NCBI GenBank assembly: GCA_963965975.1 | Contig: OZ014412.1 | Coordinates: forward strand, 14,832,849 to 14,896,848 | Source of the DNA: Xestospongia bergquistia | Taxonomy: Eukaryota; Porifera; Demospongiae; Haplosclerida; Petrosiidae | Length of the DNA stretch: 64,000 nt | Direction: 5' to 3' | In this document: positions 45,228 to 56,730 of the stretch, piece by piece | Layout of the letters: every line of letters begins with the position of its first letter | Numbering within the stretch: position 1 is the stretch's first letter | Program-made: the position numbers and the translations under genes | The notes under the pieces: model-generated | What the model was told of the DNA's origin: nothing | Databases searched by the model: none | The model's input: the letters and a program-made list of their open reading frames with translations, nothing else

Positions 45228-47821
45228 TGAAATAACAATGTAATAAAAGATAATGTAGGGAATATGCCAAATTGATATAATGCTAATATTTATGTTCTTC
45301 CAGTCATATTATTACAATTATCCAACAGAATAATTATGATGATCTATACTATGTGTTATGATTGTAATAACTACTGTTTATGAATTCAACATTGATGATA
45401 TCTGTGATATTTGTCATTAAAATTATCTATAATAAACATATCTTAAGATAGAGCTTGATTAGTGGGAATGGTATCCAAAAATATATTGACAACATGTAAT
45501 TCATACTATTTTTGCACACATAGTGTACAACACTAGTTCAGGAAAGTATATGATTTATTACATATTAAAAATTTTATATAAGCAAATTACTGAAATGTAT
45601 AAATGTATACAGTTACAAGTGATATGACATAATATAAATTAAATTAGCACAAAAATTATCTGGTTGTGACAATACTATGTGAACTATTTTGCAAGCAATG
45701 TTTGTTGTTGATTTTGCTGATTAGTAGGAGGAGGAATAAGTTATCATCACAACAGAGATGTCAATATATCTAAATAAAATGTTAGGATTAATACAAGTAG
45801 TAGATTGTAAAGATTCACTCATATGTCATGTTCTAAGAAGTGACTAACAATCAGAAGAATTTATTATACAAGTCTAATTATTCACTCAATGTAAATGTCA
45901 GAGCATGTTTCTACAAGTAATTAACAGTATCCTAGTATATTCACTATGTTAATACTTAGAATGTCAAACCATTTAACTTATTATTATCATAGAATAAGCA
46001 TAGTGATGACAGTGACTATAATTACACTTAGTACGAGGATTATAGTAAATACAGACATGTTGTTTATATTGTGTGATATGTTAGCTTTGGAAAGGTGGAG
46101 ATAATTTCATTCTAGCTTATATCAGGTATTACTAGCACCTCATATATTGTAGTAGTAGGTAGTAGTTGTATGTACATAAACAAATAGACAGAGCTCAAGT
46201 GGTATGCTGTCATTGTTCTTCTTGTTACTTAATTTTCCATATCTGTTTCTTAATGATTGCTCTTACATCTTTTAGAACACAAAGCAATTTACTGTCTTCG
46301 GAATTATAAGAAATTTAAGTCAAAAACTACAAAATTCATAATGCTAACATGTAAACTTATTCAAGTCACTAACAATAAGAAATTCTATTATACATATCTT
46401 TCAAAATAAAATAACAGAGCATAATTAGTATTCCAAGTAAACAATACCCTGGTATATTAGCTTTGTTGCCTCTGAGAGTGTAAAACAATTTTTCTTAAAT
46501 AATAGACTAAAAGTAATTAAGACACTGTCTAGTTAGTGTTAGGACTATAGTAAATGTAGAGATGTTGTTTATATTGTGATGATATGTAGGCTTTTCAAAC
46601 TTAGAGATAATTTCATTCTAACTAATAGTAGTCACTAGGTCAGTGGAGTTAACCCTCACATACACAATTATATACATATTAGCACTTTACTACACACTAC
46701 AACAATGCTTTCTTTATGATCTCTTACATCAACCAACAATTTAAATATATATATTAGCACTGTATATTACAGACACTATGTTATTATAATATAACAACAT
46801 AGTGTCTGTAATATACAGTGCTAATATATGTGACCTAATTTGGGAAAAGGGACCACTTCTGTCAAATAAAAAAAATCTCAGTATGGACAGAAAAAGTGAT
46901 GATTTCAATATTTTGGAGAATTTAAGTTAAACCAAAAACAATGAGAATAGTACCTGACAGTCATTTTAAAGCGTCTATAAAGACACTCAAGATTAGTGCG
47001 TAGAGCATTCGCGTTCTCATATATTATACGGTATGCGGGGGTGGAAAATTAAATTCCACTTTTCTCAAAATTAATGTTTTGTAGTATCCACTGTATTTCC
47101 GTTTATATCTTGTTCTTTAGCAACGCATGCATTTATCAAAGCTATCAAACAATTCAGCATTATCTATATTTTAAAATGATATGAAAATGTGAAAATGACA
47201 GAAATGACTTTTTGCATATCCAGTCACATATATTAATTAAGATATTATCTTAATTATAGCTACTAAAATAACAAGTTTTGTCTTTGAAATTACTTTAGGA
47301 ATGCATATACATATAAAGTTATATGAGACACAATTATATGCACATAATTATAAAGACATTACTACTATACTACATACTGAAGGAATGACTTCTTCATATT
47401 ATCTGACACTAGCAAAAACATTTTAATTATATCCCATAGTGGCCAGATGTGATGAATACACGACAACAATAATCATTTGGAAAACCTAATGTTACAAATA
47501 TACAACACAGTCGATAATGTAACCTTCTCTAGCTGTAACTATTAAAGAGTACATGTGTTAAGCTTCAATTATTTATAATAAATTAAGGTACTACTTGTCT
47601 ATTTAGAGCAACCAAATTAATTTGTTCTATGAATAGCAAATCTGTTAAAGTCCTCCCAATATTGAGCTGACTCGATGATCATCACTAAATTTGAGACATA
47701 TAGATGCGCTGTGATGTTTCTTGGAGATAAATCTCACCTATAATAACTACAGCTACATGAGAAGTTTTAAGCTTGTAACATTAAGATTTCTGTCAAAACA
47801 AACGTTTTTTGTCATCTGAGG
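45228..47821. repeat. Duplicated intron block, copy B (continues 52374-52660)
   Basis: Same-orientation copy of 23460-26525. It is cut at the TGAGG site 47817-47821 by the young Gypsy element and resumes at 52374 with tgaggtttcttagccatgct. It lacks the solo LTR present in copy A. Upstream, 44765-45227 has no recognised feature. Confidence 0.9.
46750..46828. repeat. Perfect inverted repeat, 32-bp arms, in block B
   Basis: Arms 46750-46781 and 46797-46828 are exact reverse complements and identical to those at 25183-25261; only the first loop base differs. Confidence 0.9.
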
Positions 47822-48095
47822 TGTTGTGTCCGTAGCCCAGCTTAGAATAGAAAGTGGAATAGTACAGCAAAGCCGAGCAGAGTCTCGAGTAGTGTGGATA
47901 GTATGAAAAAGGGAATCTGATCTAATCTAAAAACATACATATTATATAGTACAGAAACAGGAAATGAATAAGAACAGGAAATAATAATTAAGTGCATACA
48001 CACATATAATAACCATAATGATAATAATAGTAATAACAATACATACCATCTAATAAGTGTTGTACATGTACATAATGTAAAGTATAGTTACCACA
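47822..48095 (-). repeat. 3' LTR of the young Gypsy element
   Basis: 274 bp, TGTTGTGTCC to GTTACCACA on the plus strand; read on the minus strand it runs TGTGGTAACT to GGACACAACA. No difference from the partner LTR was found by eye. Confidence 0.95.
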
Positions 48096-48105
48096 CTCCT
48101 CCCTG

Positions 48106-51100
48106 CTAAGATGAGAAATACATAGTCGGTTCGAAACGATCCACCGGACGGTGAGGGCGTGTTGAACGACGTATGACTGGAGGTGGGGCAGGGGATGGAG
48201 CTGGAGGTAGAGCTTTAGGCATTAAAGGAAAATCCTCAAAATCGTCGCTGAGAGAATCGGGAGGACGATCAATTGAGCAATAACGAGGACGTAATTGATC
48301 AACATGTCGACGTAGAATTGAACCGTCTTGTTTCTTTACATGATATGACAAAGGACCAGTAATTGCAATAATAGTTCCTGGGGTCCATTTATCAGTGCCT
48401 GAGTAGTTCCTTGCAAAAACATGATCATCAACATTGAAATATCTTTGTTTCTTTCTAGCTTGTGTGTCCTGCAATTTATCATTTTTAGTAGCAACTTTCT
48501 TATGCACATCAGGATGTAGTAAATCGAGTAAAGTACGGGGTTTGCGATTAAATAGGAGTTCAGCAGGAGAAAGTCCTGTCGTAGAGTGAGGTGTAGTACG
48601 ATAAGTTAGTAGAAATTGTGAAAGGTTTAAATCGATCGATCCCTTGAGCTTTTTCATTGCCAATTTGAACGTTTGAATAGCTCGTTCTGCTAAACCATTC
48701 GTGCGAGGATGGTAAGGTGATGAAGTAGTATGTTTAATACCATTACGTGACATGAATGATTGGAATTCGTGACTAATGAAGGATGCACCATTGTCGGATA
48801 CTAAATGATCTGGTAAACCATGAGTAGCGAAAATTTGTCTCAGTTTAGCAATTGTAACATCTGTGGAAGTAGAGTTCACTTTGAGAACTTCGAGCCATTT
48901 TGAATAGGCATCGATTAGTACTAGAAACATATGACCTTTGAATGGACCTGCATGATCTATGTGTACTCTTTGCCAAGCACGGGTAGGGTATTCCCAAGGG
49001 TGAATTGGAGCTTGTGGTGGATCAGGTCGATGTAATTGACATGTAGAACATTTTTTGACAGTTTCTTGAATATCTTTATCAATACCTGGCCACCAGACAT
49101 AGGAACATGCAAGGGCTTTCATCTTATTAATACCAGGGTGAGTGTCATGTAGGAGCTGTAGAACATATTGTCTACCTTCAGAGGGAATGACAACTCTCGA
49201 TCCCCAGAGAATGCATCCGTCAATCACACTGAGTTCAGAGTGACGTTGCATGTACGGGCGAATAGTAGGATCAGTCTCTGAATCGGATAATGTCGAAGCT
49301 GTTTGAATTGAATGTCGAATACGTGAAAGTAGTGGATCTTTGTCTATCCAAGTCTTGATGTGATTAGCCTGTATAACTGATTCAGACAAATGGTTAAGCA
49401 ATAATATAATATCACCTGGGATGGGTACATATGGTAGTGTTACCGGTAGGGGTAATCTACTTAAAGCATCTGCATTGGCCAATTGAGTACCTGGTTTGTG
49501 TTTAATAGTGTAGGAATATGCTGCAAGTGTAAGTGCCCATCTCTGAATTCGGGATGATGCGAGAATTGGAATTTGACGTGATTCATCCAGTAGGTATTGT
49601 AGTGGCTTATGATCAGAGTAAAGAGTGAAATGTAGTCCATAGAGATAATGATGTAACTTTCGCACAGCAAATACAATAGCGAGAGCTTCTTTCTCTAGCT
49701 GTGAATACTTCTTTTCAGCTAGGTTTAAAGTGCGAGAAATAAAAGTAATGGGTTTCTCGGTTCCGTCAGGCATTTGGTGACTTAGGACTGCGCCTAGACC
49801 GTAAGGTGATGCGTCACATGACAGTAGTAATGGTTTGTTACGATCGTAGTGTACTAATAAGGATGAAGACTGAAGGAGTGATTTAGCTTCCTTAAATGCA
49901 GTGTCTTGTTCTTCTGACCATGTCCAAGGCGTGTTTTTGTGTAACAGTTTATGTAACGGAGCTAAAGTAGTAGAGAGGTTTGGGAGAAACTTGTGATAGT
50001 AGTTTAAGAGTCCCAAGAATGATTTCAGCTCAGTAGCGTTTGAGGGAGCTGGGGCTTGACTAATGGCTTTTATTTTAGAAGTGGCTGGATGTAGGCCTTG
50101 GGCGTCGATAACATGACCCAAATATTCCACGGATGATGCTCTGAAAGTGCACTTGGATTTCTTAAGGGTGAGTCCGGCTGATTCTAATCTGGTTAGGACT
50201 GAGTCTAGATTGTGTAAATGATCTTCTTCTGTAGTACCTGATACCAGAATGTCGTCGATATAAACACATACGTTTGGAAGACCACTTAGAAGTGATTCCA
50301 TTGTTCTTTGGAAAATGGATGGAGCTGATGCGATCCCAAAAGGGAGACGTTCGTATTGGAAAAGACCCTTGTGTGTACTGATGGTTGTATAAGGTTTAGA
50401 AGCATCATCTAGAGGTAACTGGAGGTATGCATGACTAAGGTCCAGTTTAGAGAAGACAGTACCACCTGATAGAGCAGAGAATAGGTCTTCTACACGAGGT
50501 AGTGGATAAGTGTCCAATATGAGAGCTCGATTGATAGTGACTTTGTAATCACCACAAATTCTGATGGAGCCATCTGCTTTGACTACTGGGACGATGGGAG
50601 CTGCCCATGCTGAGTATGTTACCGGAGTAATGACCTTTAAAGCTTGTAAACGTTGCAATTCTGCTTCGACTTTATCTCTGAGAGCGTAAGGTACTGGACG
50701 TGCTTTGAAGTATCGAGGTTGTGATTGCGGCTCAATTAGTATAGAGGCGGTTGTTTCTTCTAGTAACCCTAGTTCTTCACGAAATAAAATGGTGTGTTTG
50801 TTGAGCACTTTGTCGAGTTCAGAGGTAATAGGAGCATGGAGATGATGAATTTCAGACCAGTTGAATTTAATGCGCTCCAGCCAGTTGCGACCTAAAAGAC
50901 TAGGACCAGTGCCCTGTACCACTAATAAGGGTAGAGTGAAACATTGAGAGTTATACTGGACTTGTACATTGAGGGATCCTAAAACTTTGAGCTTTTCACC
51001 GGTGTATGTAACTAAATTAACATTAGAGGGAGTGAGGGGGCCTAGTACTAGGGACAGTTCATTATAAGTGTCTTCACTTACAATTGATAAGGATGCTCCT

Positions 51101-52068
51101 GTGTCAACTTCCATTTTTAGTTCAGACTTGTTGACAATGACAGTGACTGTGATTGGGTTGACCTTCCCAGGTAATGTAAACAGAGGGTAGGCTTCTGTGG
51201 TTGGAGAGGGAGTCCTGGGAGGAGTTGAGGTTTGTGAACCAGACAAAGGGGAATCCTCTAAGGCATGAGCATGGTGTCGTGGTTTACTCTGTCCATTGTT
51301 TGAGGATGTTGCTTTCTGATTAGTATGCCCATGGCTTTTGCCACTGCTTCTACACACTTTCGCTATGTGACCTTTCTTTCCACATGCACGACATATAGCA
51401 TCTAAGAATTTACATTGAGGGGCTAGGTGTTGTCCTCCACAACGATGACATGTTGGGGGTTTAGTATGTTTCCTGACCAAATGAACCGGTTCCTGTAGTG
51501 ATGATGATGATGGTCGGTTGTGAGGTCTTGACTGAATATCGTTGATGTCTCGTGCTGCTATTTCCATAGCTTGCGCTGTTTCGAATGCGGTTTGGAAAGT
51601 AAGAGAGTTCTCTTGTAGTAATCGTCTCTGGATTCTAGAATCCCTGATGCCACACACCAGACGATCCCGAAGCATCTCTTCGAGTAGTGTGCCGCTGGTA
51701 GGTGCTGCAAACTTGCAATGTTCACCAATAGACTTGAGTTCAGCAACGTATGAAGCTACTGACTCTCCTGGGTTTTGGTTGCGTGAATGAAACTTGTATC
51801 GTTGGACGGTAACCGATGGAGCAGGACTGAAGTAGTTTTGAAGAACAGTACATAAGGTGTCGTACGATTTAGTAGCAAGCGTATCTGGCTGAACAAGACT
51901 CTTTACGGTTTGGAATGTCGCTGAACCACATACTGTAAGTAGGACTGCTCGCTTCTGCTCAGCTGTCGTAATATCGTTTGCCGTAAAGTAGAATTCTAGA
52001 CGTTCCTTGTAAGTCGACCATGGTTCTTGACTCGCGTTGAAAGGAGACATTTTACCATGAGTGGCCAT
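48106..52068 (-). CDS. Ty3/Gypsy Gag-Pol polyprotein, single ORF of 1320 residues
   Basis: I place the start at ATG 52068-52066 (MATHGKMSPFN). The frame is open ten codons further, but that part is the primer-binding site and begins with TTG. Domains in order: Gag (about 1-190, with WSTYKERLEFYF); two zinc knuckles near 210-245 (CHRCGGQHLAPQC, CRACGKKGHIAKVC); an aspartic protease near 320 (VDTGAS, LLGRNWL); reverse transcriptase about 430-640 (FSKLDLSHAY, active site YIDD); RNase H from about 730 (LSCDASPYGLGAVL); integrase from about 950 (HHCC finger, then HIDHAGP and SDNGASF). Gag and Pol share one frame, with no stop or shift between them. It makes the particle, copies the RNA to DNA and integrates it. 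It resembles Mag-type Gypsy clades; the clade is not proven. Confidence 0.96.
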   Translation of the reverse strand: MATHGKMSPFNASQEPWSTYKERLEFYFTANDITTAEQKRAVLLTVCGSATFQTVKSLVQPDTLATKSYDTLCTVLQNYFSPAPSVTVQRYKFHSRNQNPGESVASYVAELKSIGEHCKFAAPTSGTLLEEMLRDRLVCGIRDSRIQRRLLQENSLTFQTAFETAQAMEIAARDINDIQSRPHNRPSSSSLQEPVHLVRKHTKPPTCHRCGGQHLAPQCKFLDAICRACGKKGHIAKVCRSSGKSHGHTNQKATSSNNGQSKPRHHAHALEDSPLSGSQTSTPPRTPSPTTEAYPLFTLPGKVNPITVTVIVNKSELKMEVDTGASLSIVSEDTYNELSLVLGPLTPSNVNLVTYTGEKLKVLGSLNVQVQYNSQCFTLPLLVVQGTGPSLLGRNWLERIKFNWSEIHHLHAPITSELDKVLNKHTILFREELGLLEETTASILIEPQSQPRYFKARPVPYALRDKVEAELQRLQALKVITPVTYSAWAAPIVPVVKADGSIRICGDYKVTINRALILDTYPLPRVEDLFSALSGGTVFSKLDLSHAYLQLPLDDASKPYTTISTHKGLFQYERLPFGIASAPSIFQRTMESLLSGLPNVCVYIDDILVSGTTEEDHLHNLDSVLTRLESAGLTLKKSKCTFRASSVEYLGHVIDAQGLHPATSKIKAISQAPAPSNATELKSFLGLLNYYHKFLPNLSTTLAPLHKLLHKNTPWTWSEEQDTAFKEAKSLLQSSSLLVHYDRNKPLLLSCDASPYGLGAVLSHQMPDGTEKPITFISRTLNLAEKKYSQLEKEALAIVFAVRKLHHYLYGLHFTLYSDHKPLQYLLDESRQIPILASSRIQRWALTLAAYSYTIKHKPGTQLANADALSRLPLPVTLPYVPIPGDIILLLNHLSESVIQANHIKTWIDKDPLLSRIRHSIQTASTLSDSETDPTIRPYMQRHSELSVIDGCILWGSRVVIPSEGRQYVLQLLHDTHPGINKMKALACSYVWWPGIDKDIQETVKKCSTCQLHRPDPPQAPIHPWEYPTRAWQRVHIDHAGPFKGHMFLVLIDAYSKWLEVLKVNSTSTDVTIAKLRQIFATHGLPDHLVSDNGASFISHEFQSFMSRNGIKHTTSSPYHPRTNGLAERAIQTFKLAMKKLKGSIDLNLSQFLLTYRTTPHSTTGLSPAELLFNRKPRTLLDLLHPDVHKKVATKNDKLQDTQARKKQRYFNVDDHVFARNYSGTDKWTPGTIIAITGPLSYHVKKQDGSILRRHVDQLRPRYCSIDRPPDSLSDDFEDFPLMPKALPPAPSPAPPPVIRRSTRPHRPVDRFEPTMYFSS

Positions 52069-52085
52069 GCTGCGTTTTCCGTTGA

Positions 52086-52099
52086 CCCTCGTCGCCAAG
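52086..52099 (-). promoter_or_regulatory. Primer-binding site of the young Gypsy element
   Basis: CTTGGCGACGAGGG directly follows the 5' LTR on the minus strand. The dead Gypsy at 56538 has nearly the same sequence (TTTGGCGACGAGAGG) after its LTR, supporting the call. The priming tRNA is not identified. Confidence 0.6.
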
Positions 52100-52373
52100 T
52101 GTTGTGTCCGTAGCCCAGCTTAGAATAGAAAGTGGAATAGTACAGCAAAGCCGAGCAGAGTCTCGAGTAGTGTGGATAGTATGAAAAAGGGAATCTGATC
52201 TAATCTAAAAACATACATATTATATAGTACAGAAACAGGAAATGAATAAGAACAGGAAATAATAATTAAGTGCATACACACATATAATAACCATAATGAT
52301 AATAATAGTAATAACAATACATACCATCTAATAAGTGTTGTACATGTACATAATGTAAAGTATAGTTACCACA
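52100..52373 (-). repeat. 5' LTR of the young Gypsy element
   Basis: Identical by eye to 47822-48095. It should hold the promoter for the minus-strand transcript; no individual elements can be assigned with certainty. Confidence 0.95.
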
Positions 52374-52660
52374 TGAGGTTTCTTAGCCATGCTGAATTTT
52401 TGAAGTCACATTGAGCTTTTGTCACACAATATTTTAACCTATGCTATTTTTTGTCCAAGGCCAAACAACTGCTAGAAACGTTTTTATCCCACCATTCAAT
52501 TTTGTTTTTGTCAAGATTAAGCTGAAAAGAAAGTATGGATGAGAGAGGTGATGTAATTAATGAAGCATTTCTTTATGTGTATGAGAAGAAATATCCAGAT
52601 GGAGCCAGAATAACTAGTAAAAAGTAGTTATCATATTATCTCAGCTCTCAATTAATATAA

Positions 52661-54189
52661 TTATCATTATTTCATACAGTAGGATCTTGTATTGTTATTC
52701 TAACTACTCAAAGAAAAGTCTTGCTTAAGAATGCCAAAATAATAATAGAATTATTATGGCATGAACAATAAGATTCAATTCATCCAAATTTTGAAGTTGG
52801 AGTCGAAGTTATGAAAAAGTATTTTTGATAATTTTTATCTTAGGATGACATATTACAAGCAGATTTTTATCCTAACATAAAATATTGCAAAGCATTTTGA
52901 ATTCTAGGACGAAATATGGCACCATAAATATTTTGTCCTAGGATAAATTTTGTGCTGTTATTTTGTTATTTTGTGCTTTTATGTTACTTTGTTCAGTTGT
53001 TTTTTTTATAGTCTTTGATCACTAAATTAGGTTGTGAACTAAAGGCAGAGTTAATCAAATGTGACTTTGTTGTTTGTTAATTGTAAATTTACTAACAGAC
53101 CAATTGAAACAATCAACAGTCATGATCAATTGTCAGTCATTTCACAATATTACTGATAATTGTCATTGACACAGTTATAACTAAGGAAGTTACAAAAACA
53201 CACAAAGATCTGTTACTTGAATTTTGAATTTGTTATAAACATCATTTATGTTTTGTGACTTCATGTGTTCCTACATGTGTTAATTCATCATATAATATAA
53301 TGTTCTTAACATAAAATATATACTTAATATCAAATATGTTCATAATATGAAATATGTTGTAATGTATCTTTAATAATAATCACACTAGATATTACATACA
53401 ATAAAAATATATTTTACTTTTACACTAAATCCTCAGTTATATATACAAATTTCAACTATTGGAAAGTGACTTTGCAAAGCCACACATTAAATAATAAACT
53501 ATATATAGTAACTGCTTCTAATCTGCTGTCCATGTTGACTATAACTGTGTGTGAAAATGACATTGCTTGAACCACAATAAAAATAGTTGTTTAATGATTC
53601 ATTTTACTTATCTGAACAAATCCACTATCTGTACACTTATAAAGAATATCATAAACAAAAATTTTGGATAACTCAAGATGTACTGTACATAAATGGAGTG
53701 TCTAAAGTAATAACACTGACAAATAATAAGACCGTATGTGACCAAAATACAAAGATGGTATGTAACACAAATAAACTTCAAGTGAGTGCTTGCACATAAA
53801 TGGTTGCATTGTGGCCCCCTTGAATACAAATCACTAAATTTAATATATGAGATGTTTAATATTTGGTCTTATGGTTAACAAATTCCATGACTTCTTGTTC
53901 AAGATGAACATGTAGCAGTTGTTTTAATGCAAGCACTTGTTTGAAATTAGTTTGCACATTAGGTACCATTTTCCTATTTTTAGTCACAAGTCTCAGTTGT
54001 ATGTTTAATAATAATTTATGAAATGTTCATTCATTTTATACATGAAGTTTTGCATATGTAATGATAGTACCATACAATATATCTGGTTGTGCAATGCTGT
54101 GTTAATGATTTTGCAAATGATATATTCTATAACTTATTGTAGTTAATTGCTATTAATACATTACCATAATGAATGATATGAATGGAGTT
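52661..54189. other. A+T-rich stretch without recognised gene
   Basis: No gene is seen. At 52833-52949 a motif like tatcctaggacaaaatatt occurs about four times in both orientations, the outer copies forming an imperfect inverted repeat of about 20 bp, possibly a degenerate miniature element. Overlapping ORFs at 53587-53829 look like chance. Confidence 0.4.
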
Positions 54190-54330
54190 TGAAGAAAACT
54201 TCTTACGTAAACTTATTCAAGTCACTAACAATAAAAATTCTATTACCAAAATTTTTCAAAGTAAAATAACAAAATAATTAGTATTTCAAGTAATAAACCA
54301 TATCCTAGTATATTAATTTTGTTTAGTGGA
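54190..54330. repeat. Fragment of the duplicated intron block (copy D)
   Basis: The run from cgtaaacttattcaagtcac to ctagtatattaattttg matches 24784-24900 in block A and 46350-46465 in block B, with more divergence than A and B show to each other. Confidence 0.7.
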
Positions 54331-54606
54331 CCCACGAATGTATTCCCAAAATTGTCATGGTGACGTAACTTTCGATTCTACAGCATATCCTTAAGATTTT
54401 TGCACTAAATGATAGCACGTAATGAGCTCTGTAAATATAATATTTAAGTATTGCCTGATGATGTTTTGTATTTGCCAACCTAATTTTGTGCATATTGTAA
54501 AATTTTACACGATTATGACGTCATAAATTAATTTCCTTCACCTCTTCCTGGAGTTCACATGATCAACTTCTTTGTGATTTAAGTCTATCTTTCTATCTCT
54601 TTATCG

Positions 54607-55000
54607 ATGTCATCAAAGTCGAAGACACAAAGGCAACGCGAGGAATCATTAGTACTAGCAAGAGAAAGTAAAATGAGACGTTGTTCTAGTCAGGAGGAGT
54701 CAATAATGGAGGGTCAGTTTAGTGGAACGACCGACGAGGTAAGAACTGAACCTGAAGGACTTGCTGAATTGTTGGTGATGTCTGGTGATGCCTTAGACAT
54801 GGAGGATGAAGACGTCGACCCATCATTTGATTTAGGCTCAAGCTTGAAGTCTGATAAGAGATCATATGATCGACAAACTTTTGTGACAAATGGGTCACTC
54901 ATCTTAACCATGAAGATAGAGTTTCTCGTGGCCTCCTTCTCTGCTTTCAACTTAGACCTGTACTTAGAAAGGGTGTAACAGAATCAGCAGAGTTTTCTTC
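54607..55000 (+). pseudogene. N-terminal fragment of a transposon-type ORF
   Basis: An ATG at 54607 starts a hydrophilic leader (MSSKSKTQRQREESLVLARE, then acidic MEDEDVDPSFDLGSSLKSD). A one-base frame change near 54870 then gives FCDKWVTHLNHEDRVS and GLLLCFQLRPVLRKGVTESA before TAA at about 55000. The motif W(V)..L..(E/D)D.VS.GL.L.FQL...L......A recalls the N-terminal part of large transposon-encoded proteins seen repeatedly in sponge and cnidarian genomes, which continue with a helix-turn-helix and a nuclease. Here the sequence breaks off and the Gypsy fragment begins at about 55118. I cannot name the family securely. Confidence 0.45.
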
Positions 55001-55117
55001 ATAAAAACCAGCATTAGATTCAATATCCCTCCAAAGAATCCAGAAACATTTTGAAAGATACACCATTACATGCTTACTTATCTTGAAGATATACCAAAAG
55101 GCTGAGACTTAGAGATG

Positions 55118-56545
55118 TTAGGAAGAAAGTTCAAAATATATTCAGACCACCAGCCACTCAAATATTTATTCAGTGAAACCCGTCCGATACCGGTGATGGT
55201 TGTATCGAGGATTCAACGTTGGTCACTACTCCTCAGTTCTTATGAATATGAGATTGAATATTGACCAGGATACAAAGTAGCAAATGCTGATGCTCTCAGT
55301 AGACTCCCTTTACCAGAGATCACACCTGAGTCAAGTAAAGATGGATCGGTAGAACTATACATTCATCAACTCTCAGAAGTAATTGTCATCATATCTACAC
55401 CTGCTCAGTCACTGGTGTTGAATCAACTACATGACACTCATCTTGGAGTCAGTGAAATGAAGAGTCTTTGTCGTTCATATGTCTGGTGAACAGATATAGA
55501 CAGTGATATTGTGACTAGAGTGAGAGGATGTAATATGTGTCAAATGAATAGACCTTCTCCTAGTAAAGCTTTTCTCCACACATGGGAGTATCCCTCCAGA
55601 CCTTGGGCGTGGATACACATTGACCATGCTGGTCCCTTCATGGGAAAAATGTTTTTAGTGGTCATAGACGCTCATTCCAAAAGAATTGATGTTGAAATAC
55701 TGAACTCTACTTCTGCCGTGTGCACCATTATTAAACTTCGTTCATTATTTGCTACACACGGCATACCAGAAAAGTTGGTGTCAGATAATGGATCAGATTT
55801 TCAAAGCGAGGAATTCAAGCAATTCACAACTCAGAATGGTATTAAACACATATTCATATCACCTTACCATCCCTGGATTTGCTTAAAGGGCAGTTCAAAG
55901 TTTCAAGAGTACAGTTGTTAAAATGGATGGTCCAATTGATGTACGTTTATCAAGATTTTTACTTCAGTATAGGGTAACACCCCAGACTACTACTGGACTT
56001 TCCCCGTCTCAACTTCTAATGGGAAGGAAGATAAGAACATGTTTAGATGCACTACATCCTGATATGTCAGAAGATGTCGAGAAGAAACAGGAGAAACTCA
56101 TCTCTGGCAAGGAACCTTGAAAGTTTAAACTGGATGATCTATTGTTTGCAAAAACTTTCATGAATCTATGTGGATACCGGTGAAGGTAACTAAAATAACT
56201 GCACCTTTATCGTATGAAGTTACAACTGAAAGTGGCATGACTTTACGACGTCATGTTGACCATCTTCGAAGATTTTCAGAAGAGTCACAAACTACATTAT
56301 CAACTCAAGAGGATTGGTCAATAATAGATACCACACCTCAAGGAAGACCTCAACCTAATCAGGTAGAAGTTTCAGAAGCTCAAAAAGATCGTGTAGAAAC
56401 AACAGAGCCTACCCAATCAACACCTGAAAATCCAACACCAGTAGTGCATTCACCAGTTGGAAGATCAAGTCAAAACGAAAATCATCTGAAACATTTGCTC
56501 CACTCATTCGAACTTAAAAACTTAAAAAATGGGAAAATGTGGTAA
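55118..56545 (+). pseudogene. Truncated Gypsy pol (RNase H end, integrase, tail)
   Basis: The fragment starts within the RNase H region (aggaagaaagttcaaaatat, as at 59070-59090). It keeps integrase pieces (RGCNMCQMNRPSPSKA, IHIDHAGPFMGKMFLVVID, LVSDNGSDFQS) and the C-terminal tail (LRRHVDHLRRFSEES). Stops and frame changes fall near 55488, 55917 and 56118. It is nearly identical to 59070-60650, so the two units are related by a recent recombination or duplication. Confidence 0.9.
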
Positions 56546-56705
56546 CTTAAATAAACCTATGATGTAATGTTTATATAAATGTTCTGGAACTGCACTATAT
56601 ATTGTCATGTAAATTCAGTTTTGTTCAGTCTACAGTTGTTGAGTTATTGTTCTTTTAAATATATATGTTGTATTGGTAAGCTTGTTCACTAGTAGAATTA
56701 CAACA
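56538..56705 (+). repeat. LTR of the dead Gypsy (shared, central)
   Basis: 168 bp, TGTGGTAACTTAAATAAACC to AGAATTACAACA, followed by tatTTGGCGACGAGAGG as the primer site. It differs at about three positions from 60673-60840. Confidence 0.92.
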
Positions 56706-56730
56706 TATTTGGCGACGAGAGGTAAAAGAG

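Larger units (their letters stand above)
47822..52373 (-). mobile_element. Complete young Ty3/Gypsy retrotransposon, 4552 bp
   Basis: LTRs of 274 bp at 47822-48095 and 52100-52373 look identical base for base. Both end TG...CA, and the element is flanked by TGAGG on both sides (47817-47821 and 52374-52378). The minus strand is sense: 5' LTR at 52373-52100, then TTGGCGACGAGGG as a probable tRNA primer site, one gag-pol ORF, and a purine-rich AGCAGGGAGGAG just before the 3' LTR. The empty site is preserved in block A near 26250. Identical LTRs plus an intact ORF imply very recent insertion and possible present activity. Confidence 0.97.

Noticed and set aside
47842-48039. Hydrophobic 65-codon ORF, repeated identically at 52120-52317
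   Set aside because: It lies wholly inside the two LTRs and is duplicated because the LTRs are identical; no evidence of a protein.
52069-52098. Ten extra codons at the start of the Gypsy gag-pol frame
   Set aside because: They begin with TTG and overlap the primer-binding site; the ATG at 52068 is the better start.
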